Shown here piece by piece: positions 23,801-35,605 of a stretch of DNA of 64,000 nucleotides (its first letter is position 1; each line of letters starts with the position of its first letter). This stretch comes from Brachycybe producta (lineage: Eukaryota > Arthropoda > Diplopoda > Playtdesmida > Andrognathidae), in contig JAUPFP010000022.1 of assembly GCA_036925085.1 (NCBI GenBank), positions 1 through 64,000 on the forward strand, read 5' to 3'. The translations under genes were made by a program, and so were the position numbers. The notes beneath the pieces are model-generated. The model did no database searches. It had not been told where the DNA came from and was given only the letters and a program-made list of their open reading frames with translations.

Positions 23801-24435
23801 TAACTCAAGGTTTGGAGATAACGTGGGGGATTAAGTGTTATGCAAGTTGTTGGCGCAGTGTGGCGTTTGCATTCGCGGGTGAACGTTCGCGCTTTACGGC
23901 AGCAGTTTGATCGTCACTTCGTTGTCTTCCGGTTTTAATTTTTAGTTTTGATTTTGTTTTTGGCCTACTGCTATATATTATTATTAATTGTTAAAAAAAA
24001 AAAACAATTTCTGTATTATTGTTCGCTATTATAATGTGTCTTGTTTCAAAAGTTCTTGCTGTTTTTTAAAGAAAATAACGACATTGCCGGTAAGACAAAT
24101 ATATTTCTATATATCTTTATTATTCGGTATATTTATAATAGCCGCATGTATTTCGTAAGCTGCGTGACGTCACAGCAATGATTTTTTTCTTTCTTCTTTG
24201 ACTTATTGTGACGTCATGCGGGGGGAGCTTGCTTATGGAAGGTCACCACGCTTTGCGTAAACTACATTGCCGTTAGTTTGTTTATTGAATTTACTATAAT
24301 ATAATATTTGTTGATTTTGTGTGTTTTCTGTAAATATATTTATTGAATATTTGTCGTTTTGGGGTGTCTTTTTTTTAGGTTTCGGAAGGGCAAAAAGGAT
24401 ATTAAATATTTAAGACGTTTTAAAAGGAAAGTTTT
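23801..24435. other. Intergenic DNA
   Basis: 23860-23935 is relatively CpG-rich ('ttcgcgggtgaacgttcgcg') and could be an orphan promoter or 5' UTR. Two more TGACGTCA motifs lie near 24164 and 24209. No coding exon supported. Confidence 0.35.
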
Positions 24436-24439
24436 TTTG

Positions 24440-24985
24440 GAAATTTCTATGAGGCGCCGTTCATGTAAAACTAAAGAAATTCTTCATATCAGTCAGTAAT
24501 TCAGCTTTTTATAGAATTATATAAAAATAATTTCACTTATGTTGAAGATTTTTTTTATATTAATTTAATTTTAAGGCGAAGAAAATATTTTTGATATAAA
24601 AAAAGTTTTTAGTTTGGAAAGAATTTTTGGTAAAAGTGTGGTTTAGCATATTTAATTATTGCCGTTAGGTTCGCTATAGTACACTTTCCACTTTACTTTG
24701 TAGGTGTACTGTAGTGACTCTAGCGGAAATAATTAAATAACGATAAGCTACACTTTTACCGAAATTTTGATATCAAAAAGCAAAAATTTGCATAATTTCA
24801 AATTCAATGTGTAATTTCCTTAGTTATTATTCATATTTCAAAAACTTTCAGTTACACACATAAGTTAATAATTAAATTAGATTTAAATTAATAGTTTAAG
24901 AAATGATAAAACTACATTGAACTTAGTCATAAACCCTGTATTACATCATGATTCTTTTGTCGTTTTTACATAAACGGCGTCTCAT
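24440..24985. mobile_element. Foldback element ending in 'tatgaggcgccgtt'
   Basis: Left end 'atgaggcgccgttcatgtaa' and right end 'tttacataaacggcgtctcat' are inverses. Inner arms 'tttggtaaaagtgtggttt' and 'agctacacttttaccgaaa' also pair. About 540 bp, non-coding. Fragment-level similarity at 21170. Confidence 0.7.
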
Positions 24986-25079
24986 AAGTTTTTTTAAAAA
25001 AATTTAAATCATGCAATTGTTCACATTAGAAAATACACCTTAAAATGACCCATTTCCGGTAGCAGTGGATTGTTATCAC

Positions 25080-25383
25080 GAAGGTTCGGATTTTCATGCA
25101 AAATCCAGCAAACGTTTCTCAATCTGTGGCCCAAGTGCCATTTGTGAAATAATCATCATCATCATCATAAGAACAACTGCAATGATGTGCTTTTTCTAAT
25201 CATGGTCGGTTAGAGGCTAGGCGTCTGGTTACTGTCAGTTGTCGACTAGAAAGTTCTAGCCTCTAACCAGTGTTTTTTTTATTGAAAAAGATCAGTTGTT
25301 GGTTGATCTACTTTACAATTGGCTTATATGGGCCACAGGTTGAGAAACATTTTTCTTGATATTGCATGAAAATCCGAACCGTA
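25080..25383. mobile_element. F2 MITE with 8-bp target duplication
   Basis: Direct repeats GTTATCAC lie at 25072-25079 and 25384-25391. Ends are GAAGGTTCGGATTTTCATG and CATGAAAATCCGAACCGTA. This copy shows F2 to be hAT-like by duplication length. Confidence 0.82.
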
Positions 25384-25494
25384 GTTATCACAGTTTATTG
25401 CTACGTGAAACTACCACGTGTTTTATAAGACTTGAGTGAAGACACTAGATGGCGCTTCGAATTTTCTATTTATTTTTGTTTTTTGTCTTTGATG

Positions 25495-25687
25495 AGAGGC
25501 ATCTCTGCCCAGCACTAAAATTTCGTTTGCCCCGCCCTTTTGTGAGCGTCATCAATTTCTAATTTGGTTTGTTACTTGGTCTGATGTCACATGCCCCGCT
25601 CTTTTCAATTTCTAATGGGTTGATATTTGATCTGACGCTCATAAAAGGGCGGGGCCAACGAAATTTTAGTGCTGGGCGGAATTACTG
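25495..25687. mobile_element. Mutator-like MITE, 'GCCCAGCA' subfamily
   Basis: 'ctgcccagcactaaaatttc' pairs with 'gaaattttagtgctgggcgg'. The target copy 'tgtctttgatg' appears on both sides (about 25485-25495 and 25691-25701). Confidence 0.75.
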
Positions 25688-26029
25688 CCGGTGTCTTTGA
25701 TGGATTGATTTATTGAAAATATTTTATTGATCGTTTATATTGTCATTGTTATGTAAAAGAAATGCTTTGTTGTGATTGGCTGGCAATTTTCAACCGTGTA
25801 TACGTTTAACGCAAAATTTTATGTTTGAATTCTCTTTCAATCTTTTAAGAAGAAAAAAATCAATTATCTTAAAAAGCCTCCAATAAAAATGTAATTTAGA
25901 AAACAAAAGAAAAAAGGGTTTTTAAATTATGAATATTAATTAACACAGTATGAACAGCGAAATATAAGAAGAAAAAAAAAAATGAAGAGAAAACTAGAAA
26001 GTGTTTTAGAAACTAGAAAGTGAATGCCT
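25688..26029. other. Intergenic DNA
   Basis: Includes a short F1-like fragment near 25995 ('agtgttttagaaactaga'). No gene. Confidence 0.4.
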
Positions 26030-26320
26030 TATACACACACACAGGAGTTAAATGAATTCAAATTAAATGCATTTAGGTGAATTATACGGAATCCAGGACA
26101 TATGAACCCAAATAAAAATTGACTTTAATTATTAATATTTTAAATTAAAATACTAAATCAATATTTTGTCAATAGTTTATATATTATACTCAATATTTTC
26201 AGATTATTAACTGAATATAAATTGAATTCGACATATTGTTTGTTTGTCCTTCACAGGCCTCTGTAGAACACATTTATTATTTAAATGTATTTAAATTATC
26301 AGGTGAGTGTACTAGGTATG
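26030..26320. mobile_element. F6 dispersed repeat (copy 1)
   Basis: Third dispersed family, also at 29.91-30.23 and 40.03-40.34 kb. Diagnostic blocks are 'gagttaaatgaattcaaatt', 'aaaattgactttaattatt', 'gtttgtttgtccttcacag' and 'ctgtagaacacatttattat'. In the better copies the ends read TTATACCT-GTACACA and TGTGTACTAGGTATAA, i.e. terminal inverted repeats. Confidence 0.78.
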
Positions 26321-27118
26321 TCAATTAACATTTTTTTTTACTTTCTGCTAAATGTCGATAACTAAAATGCTAATAACAATGTTTTTGACAAAAAATGTTG
26401 GCAGCATGTCTGGAACAATTTTAAAAGAAACAAAAAGAAACTTTATAACGGTGTTGACAACAGAAATAACTTGTTAGTAACATTTTTTGTTATCAACATC
26501 CTTTGATCATGGGCCGCCTACAAAATGGTTGCAAAATTTCTGCTATTAACAAAGTGTTAGCAACAATATTATCGACATGTTAATGAAAAATAATAACTAA
26601 TGCTGAAAAGGATTAATGTTATTAACATTTTTCTATAGACTTTTAACAATGTTAATGACAAATGTCATCAACAAATGTTGATAACCAAAAGTTAATAACA
26701 TTTCAGAGGCCGATTTTTAATATTTTGTTGAAAACATTGTTAATAACACGTGTTTTCAGCAATGTCACCTTCAATGTAAATCCAGTTAATATAGATTTAA
26801 AGGCCAAATAATCAAAAATTCGAAGCTAGTTTGTAATTATTACGTTTGAAGAAGTAACTGAAAGAATACAATTACTTTTTTGTGAACTACAAGTCTGAAT
26901 TTGCTTTTTTTAAAATTTTAATTTGACGCTAATTTTTATTTAAATTTCTCACTTTTTTAAAAATAGGATTTCTGAAACTCAATTTTTATTTTAATACAAT
27001 TTCGATCTCGTAAATTTAATTACAAACAAGAAGAAGAAGAAGAAAAAAAAATAATCTTGAAACAATCTTTACAAAATCAAAGGAGGAACATATGTTAATT
27101 AGTTAATTAAGTCTTTTC
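26321..27118. other. 3' flank of the synergin gene
   Basis: 26330-26770 is full of short inverted 'gttaataacattgtt'-type motifs, probably a decayed foldback element. The synergin 3' UTR probably extends down from 27118; a possible minus-strand AATAAA is at about 26935. Confidence 0.4.
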
Positions 27119-30100
27119 TCAACTGAATTGTCGTTTTGGAAAAGTGAGTGCTGGAAGCAAAGAGTCGACGTAATTGACCCAAAAGTTAGCGCAAGCGGCG
27201 TGGTAAAGACGGCCTCCGTAAACCAGTTTGTCTTGAGTGTCGAATGTCGCAGAAGAACGCTCCTTTACCTCTAGCAGGCAAACGCCGCACGCTTTTTGCA
27301 CGTTTTGATCGTCGTTAAAATTGAGGATTAACGAAGCGAAGTCTAAACTAGGTTCATCCGGCTTTAAGAAAAACAAAATCGATATGATTTTATAATTGGG
27401 TGATTTAACTCTTCTGTGAGTAGAAAATAAAATACTCTTACAAATATATGACTTCCTACGATGAATGAGGACAAATTGTTCCATTCTTCGTTGATGTCTC
27501 CAATGGTCGCTTCGATCTTGGACTCGATGAGCTCCAATTGAGAGACTTTGTAGGATGTCGCAATTCGGAGCGAAATGCGATAAACTTCGATGATATCTAA
27601 GAGTAGTAAGGAATAGAATTCGTTATATTTTTTGTAAAACTATTGCAAGTACAGTCGAGAAAACCATTTAAAGATGAAAAAGTTTAAGGTGGCTGAATAG
27701 GTATTTATTGTTTTCGTCCCGATAGACCCGGATGGCGCCACTGCAGTGGCCGTTTTGTTCTATGGTAGTGGTCTCTTCCCTCCTCCCGTTTTTTTTTTTT
27801 CGTTTCAAACGAACGTTTTTTCAGGAGAAACATTACGAAAAAAAAATCGTTGTTTTAGAAACTAGAATAGTTATTGATAATACTAAGTTTTGTCATAAAT
27901 GATATCTTTCAAAATAAACTTTTTATGACAGTTTGAAAAAAAAGGCCAAATATAGTTTTTCACGAAATGTCAATGGAAATACCAAAAAAAAGGGGTTATT
28001 TTCAAACTGAACTATAAAAATGTTATATTTTTTAAGATATTGATACGAAAAAACTTAGCATAATCTTTTAATATTCTAGTTCTGAAAATATTTGAATTTT
28101 TTCGTAATGCTGTTTCTAAAAAAAAAAAACGTTCACAACGTTTTTTGCGTCCGAATTTTACAAAAAAAGCAGTATTAGCCACTTGTAGTGGCGCCATCCG
28201 GTTTGCCAGAAGTAACCGTCGTCGACCTAGAGGGGTCGACGACGGTTACTCATACTCATACGGTTAAATCAGATCATAAGTAAAAGTTAAATTTGATTAT
28301 TTTCAAACTAAATCATATATAAAGTTTTATTCATTTAAAAAAAAAATATCAACATTAAAAGCAGCTCATTTTTACTCTTCTAGCTTCGAACACTTATGAA
28401 CAGCTGATTTTCGAACTCTGGTTATTCTGTGTTTTGTGAGCCCACATACAATAAGGAGAAATTGAAAGTTAGAAACTAGAAGCGTAGTTGGCTCAGTAGT
28501 AATTTTCATGTTGATATCTTTCAAAATGAACTTTTTCGACAAATTTAAAAAAAAAAAATATCTTCTGCTTAAAGTTGGTTTGTTTTTCGAATTTTTATTA
28601 AAAAATATGATTAAGTGAATGAGCTACCCTTCTAGTTTCTAGAACATTTTCAAGTTCCTCTTTAGTTTTTCTCGTGAAAGACAAAATGACCAGAGTTCGA
28701 GGAGTGTTTATACTTTTGAACCAACTTTAAAGTTGATGTCATACTTTGTAAGTAATTGCCTCCTTCTTCGGAGCCGATAACTTCCTTGCAAACAGCGCTA
28801 CTACTGATTCCATTGAAGATATTTAAAGCGTTACGTATGAGTTCGTAACAACTGTCTAAGCAACGCTGCCACTCGCATTCCTTCGGAGCATCGTTACGAA
28901 TAACACTGTAACGATCTAGTAACGACGGAGGAGGAGGATTAGGTGGTCCATTTAACGGAGAAGATGGAATGTTTATCGTTGTAGTTTCAACACTGCTGGG
29001 ACTACTGTTGCTACCACCGAATCCGTTTGTGGAAACGGTGTTCGATACGCACGAAGGAGAAGAATCTCTCGATTCCTGATCGTTATCCGAACCCACTTTG
29101 AAGTCGAGGCTCGGAATAGATCCGCATCGACTCAGATTGTTCTCGAGATGAGTTCCGAAGTCTAAACTAGAAACGGATTGACTCTCGACCGACGATCTGT
29201 CTTTGATTTTCAGGAAGTCGAAGTTAAGAGAGAGACCGTCCAAAGCGTCTGGGAAGGAGGAAGTTCCCTTGATCGAAATCGAATCGCAATTATTAACGTT
29301 CGACGTCTCTCCTGGTGCAACGAAATCGCCAAAGTCGTCGTTATCGGACTGTGGACATTCGACGACTGGTGACGAAACGACGTAAGTCCCCGGATCTACG
29401 AGATCGGAAGATGGTTTTCTACTGACGTAACTCATGAATTCGAAGTCGTCGTCGGTCGATTCGTCTCCTTCCGAATCTTTTGTTTTGTTCTGACAGTTGG
29501 ACGAAGTTGAGGTTGCAAAATCTGTTGCACTGGACGAGGTTGTCGAAGAGGCCGAAGTCGTTTCGATTGGATTAATGGAACTAAATGGAATGTCACTGCT
29601 TAAAAAATCACCAAAATCGTCACTTTCTCTGGAATCGGGAGCCTCTAAAGTTCGAAACACGCTGTATTTATCTTCGTCGTTACTCATCAGGTCTAGTTTC
29701 GTCGTAACCAAACTCTCTGAGACACTTCTTGGAACGTTCGTAAACTCGTCGGATGCATTGGAAATGAGCGATCTGTGTTCTTTTGAGGAAGCTTGTTGGA
29801 AATCGGCAAAGTCTAACGTCGAGTCGCTTTCTATCACGTTTTGCGTACCTGTTAGTATAGAAAAATAAGGTTTTTCAAATTTTTATCGTGAAAGTAGGAA
29901 GAAAGTTTGTTATACCTTGTACACAGTCATGAGTTAAATGAATTCAAATTAAATGTGTTTAGGTGAATTTATACGGAATCCAGTTAAGGACACGAACCAA
30001 ATAAAAATTGACTTTAATTATTAATATTTTAAGAATTGAAATACTAAATCAATATTTTATTGTCAATAAATTATCTGATTATATTTAAGTATTAATCTCA

Positions 30101-33100
30101 ATATTTTGAGATTATTAACTGAATAAATTGAATTCGATATATTGTTTGTTTGTCCTTCACGGGGCTCTGTAGAACACGATTATTATTTAAATGCATTTAA
30201 ATTATCAGGTGTGTACTAGGTATAAGACTATAACGACTTTTAATTGAGATGGTTTCCGATTTCCGAACTCTGGGATTAGACCTATTCTATCTTTCAGAAG
30301 CAAAATTAAGAGAAACTAGACTGTATATTGGAAACTAAGAAGGGTATTTTTATGTTGATATCTTTCAAAATAAACTTTTTGGAGACAAAAATTTTAAAAT
30401 ATTGTCTGCATAAACTTAAGATGGTTTATGAATAGCTCATTATTGAACTATTGATGTAGTCTCTTTCAGAAGCAAAATTGGAAAAGTGTTTTAGATACTA
30501 GAAGGGTAGCTCAATTACTTAGACTTTAGAGAAAAAAGAAAACATTCATAATTATTTTCAAAAAGTTTATTTTGAAAGATATCATGATAATACCCTCAAG
30601 GGAGTGACAGAATAATCGGAGTTCGAGAGGCGGTTTACACTTTATAAAACCACCTTAAGGATAGTTAAAATATACTTATCTTTAATCTGTAAAAAGTTTA
30701 TTTTGAAAGATATCAACATAAAAATACTGTTAGGCAATTAAGCTACTCGTTCTAATTTTTTTTTAACATAATTTCAATTTTTCTTCAGTGGGCTCTGGTG
30801 AGGGGAGGCCCTGAAGAGTAGAAAGATCGAGAGTTCGAAAATCAGCTGTTTATAAAAAACCTTTTTATTGATTATTATTTAGAACACAAGAGGTCTGCAC
30901 CTGAATTATTCTGAGTATGAACCAGTCCATGATTTGCTAATCTGCTTCCTACGTTTCCTTCCAAAGTGGCGTCCGTAATACGAAGGTCTGAACCGGAACT
31001 CGCAGATTGAAAATCGTCGAATTCATCGTCTGTGGAAGCTACGATTAAAAAAAATGAGCCGAAGTTATAAAAAAAAAAAACAAAAAAAAAAGCAGCATCA
31101 TTTTTATACTTTGAGTTACAACTTGGTGAACCGTTTCCTGTATTCCGCTTTGAACTGGGTTCGTAGTTTGATTCAAGAGAGGAACCGGAGCTTGATGAAG
31201 TGTATTCAGAATGGAAAGTGACGTAATTTGACAAGCGTTCTTTAATCGATCGAAAACAGAACAAAGATAGGAAAAATAACAACGACATTACGAATACAGA
31301 TGTAATTAATAAACGAAACAAAATGTCCGTTTCGCACCTGAGCGAGAGCAACCAAAGCGAGAATGGCGTACAATTCAGATTTGGTCAACTGTCCGAGTGT
31401 CTTTCGATTGGCCAACGTCCAGATGTGACCCAAATTCTCTCGACTTAAGCCCGAAGAGAGTAAGACTGGATACAATAAAGACGTATCGATGATTCCGCTT
31501 CGAGCATCGGTTACGTATCTTTCGACATCGGTGTAAAGTTTAGGAACGAGAGCTCCTTCCTGACACCAGGGTGGAAGTTCTTCTGTTTTTTTTTTTACGA
31601 AAGAACAGAACAAAACGAATCTGTTAAAACAGGAACTGCTACTCATAACTACGTTACACGGATGCAAAATGAAGAGAAACTTCAATGTGGTTTAGAAACT
31701 AGAAGAGTAACTCGATAACTTAAGGGTGTTTTCCTGAAGATATCTTTCAAAATAAACTTTTTTTAATAGACAATAATTAAAATAAAGTAATTTTGAAAGA
31801 TACAACACGAAAATACCCTTAAGTGATTAAGCTTCCCTTTTTATTAGCTTAAAAAACATAAAATTGTCTCTAAACCGTGGGTGGGTGATGGGCAGGGACC
31901 TCCCATAGAACATTAAACCATGCAGGTGCGCCATCTGGAGCGACGAAAACAATATAAATATTCAGCCACCGCAAATACAATTTGTTTGGTCTTTTCGTAA
32001 ACTTTCAAATTTAGTAAGAATTTTTACAAAAATATTTAGATTCATTTTTTATTGTAAATTGTTTTAAAACGATCGGAGAAAAAAACAACACTTCGAACCT
32101 GATGTAACCTCAAAAACGTCTCTAAGATCATCCAACTGCGACCAATCCCGTGCTTTCTGAATAGGTCTCAATTCTCTTCTTTCGTCTTCGCTCCGATGAT
32201 TCTCTAAAACATCTACGAAAAGACAAATCCATGTTTAAAAATAACAAACGAAAAACATTTTCTAAACTTTTTTACTAACTGTTGTGTGATGCAGCCACTT
32301 TTCGTCCGTCGTCGCTCCTTCCGAACATATTCTGAATGAGATGTTCGGCGTTTAGAAGTTGACTTCCCGAAGACTGAAATTCTCGTAATCGTTGTTGTTG
32401 AATCTGATAGTTCCGTTCTTTTGCATATCGCTCTCGTAATCGCTGTTGCTCTTCGTACCATTGTTGTGATCCTTGCTGTGGCTGTTGTCGGCGCTGTTGT
32501 TGTTGTTGCTGCAATCCGACGTAGTTCGGAGTTACTTGAGCCGTGTAAATCGATCCGGTCGACTGATAGACGTTCTGAACCACCTGAAACGGTGGTTCAA
32601 ACGGTTAATATGGGCGTTTTAAGGTGGTGCCTCTAAAACTCTGATACTGTCTTACAATTGTGAAATGAAAGGAAACTAGTAAGGTGTTTTTAGAAACTAG
32701 AAGGGTAACTCAATCACTTAAAGGGTATTTTCATGTTGATATCTTTCAAAATAAACTTTTTCTATGCAGGAATTAAAAAAATATCGTCTGCTTAAATATG
32801 CGTCATTTTCAAACTCGCATCAAAAGTTTTATTTGGAAAGATATCAAGATGAAAATACCTTTTAACAGCTTTCTAGCTTCTCTTAATTTTGCTCTTCTGA
32901 AAGACAGAATAATCAAAGAGTTCGGAAATCAGCTGTTTATAAATTATAAGTCATCGTGAGGCTGGAAAGGTTTCACCTGTCCTTGCATCATCATTGGAAC
33001 CATAGGGTGATATATATGAGGTGCTGGGTACGAATATAAGATGGGGGCCGCATGTTGAGTAACTGTAGGGGCCGCTTCTCCTCGTAATTGCGTCCCTTTT

Positions 33101-33277
33101 AAACGATAAAAATGGCTATTAAAATCCTTAAAATGAGGCTTAACGTAATGCCAGTGTATTTACCCATCATATTAGAAAAATTCGGGTTAGTCGGAGGCCT
33201 GAAAAACATTCAAAACAACAGTTTTAACTAAATTGGTTGCGTTTTCCTCGTAAAATCTTATCTTACCTGTTCGCCAT
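27119..33277 (-). CDS. SYNRG: Synergin gamma (AP-1 gamma-ear binding protein), complete
   Basis: Eleven exons, all phases matching: 33277-33267 (ATG), 33198-33164, 33095-32977, 32583-32280, 32212-32099, 31582-31338, 31239-31110, 31038-30901, 29848-28745, 27596-27442, 27361-27119 (TGA); 865 codons. Synergin gamma binds the AP-1 adaptor at the trans-Golgi/endosome. In order: a short Pro/Gln-rich N terminus; a charged Q-rich helix ('WYEEQQRLRERYAKER'); an EH domain ('LYPVLLSSGLSRENLGHIW', 'LTKSELYAILALVALAQ'); a Ser-rich acidic linker with DFxDF-type gamma-ear motifs ('DEFDDFQ', 'LDFADFQ', 'DDFGDFL', 'DDFGDFV'); and the conserved C-terminal domain ('NIIEVYRISLRI', 'DEPSLDF', 'CGVCLLEV', 'YHAACANFWVN'). 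It is shorter than the roughly 1300-aa vertebrate protein, the difference lying in the linker. The exon at 31110-31239 must be read in the frame giving 'LNTLHQAPVPLL'. Introns are packed with F1 and F6 elements. Confidence 0.93.
27728..28205. mobile_element. F1-related foldback with 'GGATGGCGCC' ends (intron of SYNRG)
   Basis: Ends GGATGGCGCCACTGCAGTGG and CCACTTGTAGTGGCGCCATC enclose an F1-like core ('gaaactagaatagttattg'). Related end fragments occur near 31925, 39730 and 45750. A distinct F1 subfamily. Confidence 0.75.
28380..28735. mobile_element. F1 MITE abutting a SYNRG splice donor
   Basis: The left end 'gaacagctgattttcgaac' starts at about 28395 and the right end runs to about 28730. 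The donor of the large SYNRG exon (GTATGA, 28744-28739) lies beside the element end, so the element fills the start of this intron. Confidence 0.75.
29911..30230. mobile_element. F6 repeat (copy 2) in SYNRG intron
   Basis: Ends 'gttataccttgtacacag' and 'gtgtgtactaggtataag'. Full family signature inside. Confidence 0.8.
30270..30872. mobile_element. Cluster of F1 copies and fragments in SYNRG intron
   Basis: At least three partial F1 units (about 30290-30420, 30425-30660, 30690-30860) recognised by 'ttgatatctttcaaaataa', 'gaaactaga' and 'cgaaaatcagctgtttat'. They fill nearly the whole interval between two SYNRG exons. Confidence 0.7.
31683..31862. mobile_element. F1 MITE copy in SYNRG intron
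   Basis: 'ggtttagaaactagaagag' (left) and 'acccttaagtgattaagct' (right). Confidence 0.75.
32665..32950. mobile_element. F1 MITE copy in SYNRG intron
   Basis: Both arms present: 'gaaactagaagggtaactc' near 32694 and 'gaaagacagaataatcaaag' near 32898. Confidence 0.78.
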
Positions 33278-33665
33278 GTTTGTTTATTAATGGTTTCGTT
33301 ACAAGGTCATGTTTAGTGTGGGTCGTCAACGCTAGGTGGTGCCACTAGTAAATATTTGCTTATATGGATTATTAAGTTTGTTGTGTATCGTTCCGAAATG
33401 AAATCTGCTAAATTGCTGATTTAAAGCAGGTAGGCAGATTGTTCACTGGTCGCTGACTCGGTGGTGATAGCTTCGGTCAATTTGAATTTAGCCAATAGGA
33501 ACGCAGGTCGCAGGATTTTATTTTTGCAGCATATAAAATCAGCTATTCAGACTCAATGGTTATTCTAAACAGAATACTAAAGCCGCTTTTTGCTTGCAGT
33601 GTTGCCAGATGTACATTTCAACTTAATAAATAATAATACTTCAATTTTTTTTTACATTCTGGGGC
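33278..33665. other. Upstream region of SYNRG
   Basis: Contains the 5' UTR/promoter of SYNRG by position, but I see no clear TATA box. The Kozak context (AAACATGGCG) is reasonable. Confidence 0.45.
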
Positions 33666-33667
33666 TG

Positions 33668-34030
33668 CTGTAAAAGCCCTAAAATGCCTCTGGAGCACTG
33701 TACTGTTACCGTAAGTCCCAAGAAGCTTGGAACGTTGCAAGGATTCAAAAATGTTTAAAATTCGGAAAAATGGGCCGAAATCGAAGTCTATAGACTTGGC
33801 TTTTTTCAAAAAACGGCCAAAATTCGAAAAATATATAATTCCTCTAAAGGCTCTAAAAATGCCTCAAGAGTGCTCAGTTGGTCCCAGAAGTCCCAAAATG
33901 CTTAGAATTCAAGAATTTCTAAAATTCGAAAAAATGGGTCAAAAGCCAAGTTTTTGGCTTTTTCCTAAAAACGAGCTTTTTTAAAAGCTCTAAAAATACC
34001 TCAGGAGTGCTCAACTGACCCAGAAGTCGC
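33668..34030. repeat. Short tandem duplication, ~140-170-bp unit
   Basis: 'ctctaaaaatgcctcaagag' and following 'cccagaagtcccaaaatgc' recur in variant form near 33675, 33847 and 33985, with 'aattcgaaaaaatgggtcaa'-type spacers. Two full and one partial copy. Confidence 0.7.
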
Positions 34031-34059
34031 CAATTCCATTTATTAAACATATTAATTGA

Positions 34060-34755
34060 AAATTGTTTTATTTTATGAATAGTACAATAGAGAGAAATTC
34101 CAAATTTTGTAGAATTTTCATAGAATTTTTATGATGTTATGGAAATGATGTCATTTTTATTTTTCATTTAGGGATAACATTTCAAAAGTGACATGCGTGC
34201 ACACTTGCACATGTGTGTACACATTGCGCGCATGCGTGTACATGTTCGTACACATTGCGCGCATGTAACGCATATAACAATGAAAGAAAATTGGTTGTTT
34301 GATATTTGAATTTGAAAAATTACTCTGCAAGCAGCCATAAAGGCCTATGGCAGAGGGACAAGAGTCTAAGTGCAGCATAGTAAATGCATTGTCAAAACCA
34401 GAAAATACAAAACCCTGTTGATATAAACCCAACAACAATTTCAATATTTTTTTAATGCTGCAAATATATGCATTGTCAAAACAATGCATATTATATGAAA
34501 GCATATACAGTATTAAAGCAATGGAGGTCTCTATAGTGGTTCCTTGAATCCCTTGTTTTGTTTAATTTTCTTGTTCTAATTGTTAATTGAGTTTTCTTTA
34601 TCTCATTTTCCATTATATCTTTTATGTTTTTCTATGCCATTTAACTATTTCTTATCTAACTTTCTTTATTTTTTATTTGTGATTTCGATATTCCTATCTT
34701 AAGATTTCATATTTTCTCTATCTAATTTTTCTTTTTACTATTTTTATGCCTTTTT
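34060..34755. other. Intergenic DNA with relic 3' UTR and CA/TG-rich tract
   Basis: 34060-34155 resembles the 3' UTRs of the two small secreted-peptide genes (same 'gagagaaattcc' and 'tttcataga' order), probably belonging to the dead third copy. 34190-34270 is an alternating purine-pyrimidine tract ('gcgcgcatgcgtgtacatg'). Confidence 0.45.
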
Positions 34756-34756
34756 A

Positions 34757-35605
34757 AGTACTTCATAATTTGTTTGTTTGTTTTGGACAAAACAACGACT
34801 GGAATACATATGAAAACAACTCACACTGCACGGGGATTGAACCCATGGCCAAGATCACAAACATTATCAATGGGCTAAGACACTAATGCCTAGTTCTCAC
34901 AACCTTCATGTAGCTCGGGCTAAAATAACCTTGGCTAAACGACTGTGTTCACATGTGAGCAGCTACATATGGGCTTCGTGACCTGCCTAAAGGTAGTGCT
35001 CACTACAGCATATTTATTTCATTTTTACAAATTTGGCACTGGCCATTATGTGTGGACATTGTGCTGTGTATAGCCTGCATAATGTATACATAATTGGAGG
35101 GAAAATGGCTGATATTCTCTATTACTAACAAAACTGAGTTGCATGAGTCTTCATTGAACACACTAAATGCAACATATTTTAATTGTAGGTAGGTTGATGA
35201 TTTAGAGTTTATGGAAATAAGTAATTATTGAAAAGATCAATTGGTAATTTTAAATTGTTTTAATAAATTAACAAATAGACTGAAACATCTAACAATGGAA
35301 ATAGAAAATGAATGACGCCATTTTCTATTCAGAATTATGACCACCAGGTGGCATACAATCAAGTTAACTTTGTTTTGCATTCACACTAAATACTGTGTAG
35401 GCTACATATGGGTAACCAAGACTACCTAACCACAGCTAACATTTGACATTGACCACCATCTAGTGTGTGTTCTCACAACCCTTATACATAGGCTAAGTCC
35501 TTAGCCTGAGCTACATGAAGGTTGTGAGAACTAGGCATAACCCACTACACCAACAACAGAAGACACGATTACATCTTTTGTTTTTACTTTTTAGAAATTT
35601 TAAAA
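34757..35605 (-). mobile_element. tRNA-derived SINE (copy 1), split by a MITE
   Basis: On the minus strand an A box TGGTGTAGTGG (35552-35542) and a B box GGTTCAATCCC (34843-34833) belong to one SINE whose other copy is at 44.2 kb. The two boxes are separated by the MITE at 34887-35537. The flanks 'cttcataatttgtttg' and 'agacacgattacatctt' match the second copy. Confidence 0.78.
34887..35537. mobile_element. PIF/Harbinger-like MITE inside the SINE
   Basis: 651 bp with ends TGCCTAGTTCTCACAACC / GGTTGTGAGAACTAGGCA, continuing as 'ttcatgtagctc' inverted. Flanked by TAA at 34884-34886 and 35538-35540. The uninterrupted SINE at 44311 reads 'cactaaccc', i.e. the empty site with a single TAA, which proves the duplication. 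Confidence 0.88.

Noticed and set aside
30875-31351. 158-codon minus-strand frame as the true synergin exon sequence
   Set aside because: It mixes two exons and an intron, and its frame breaks phase with the EH-domain exon.
34157-34504. 115-codon minus-strand frame
   Set aside because: Overlaps a CA/TG low-complexity tract and relic gene sequence; no domain or splice structure, and no match to exon 2 of the peptide genes.
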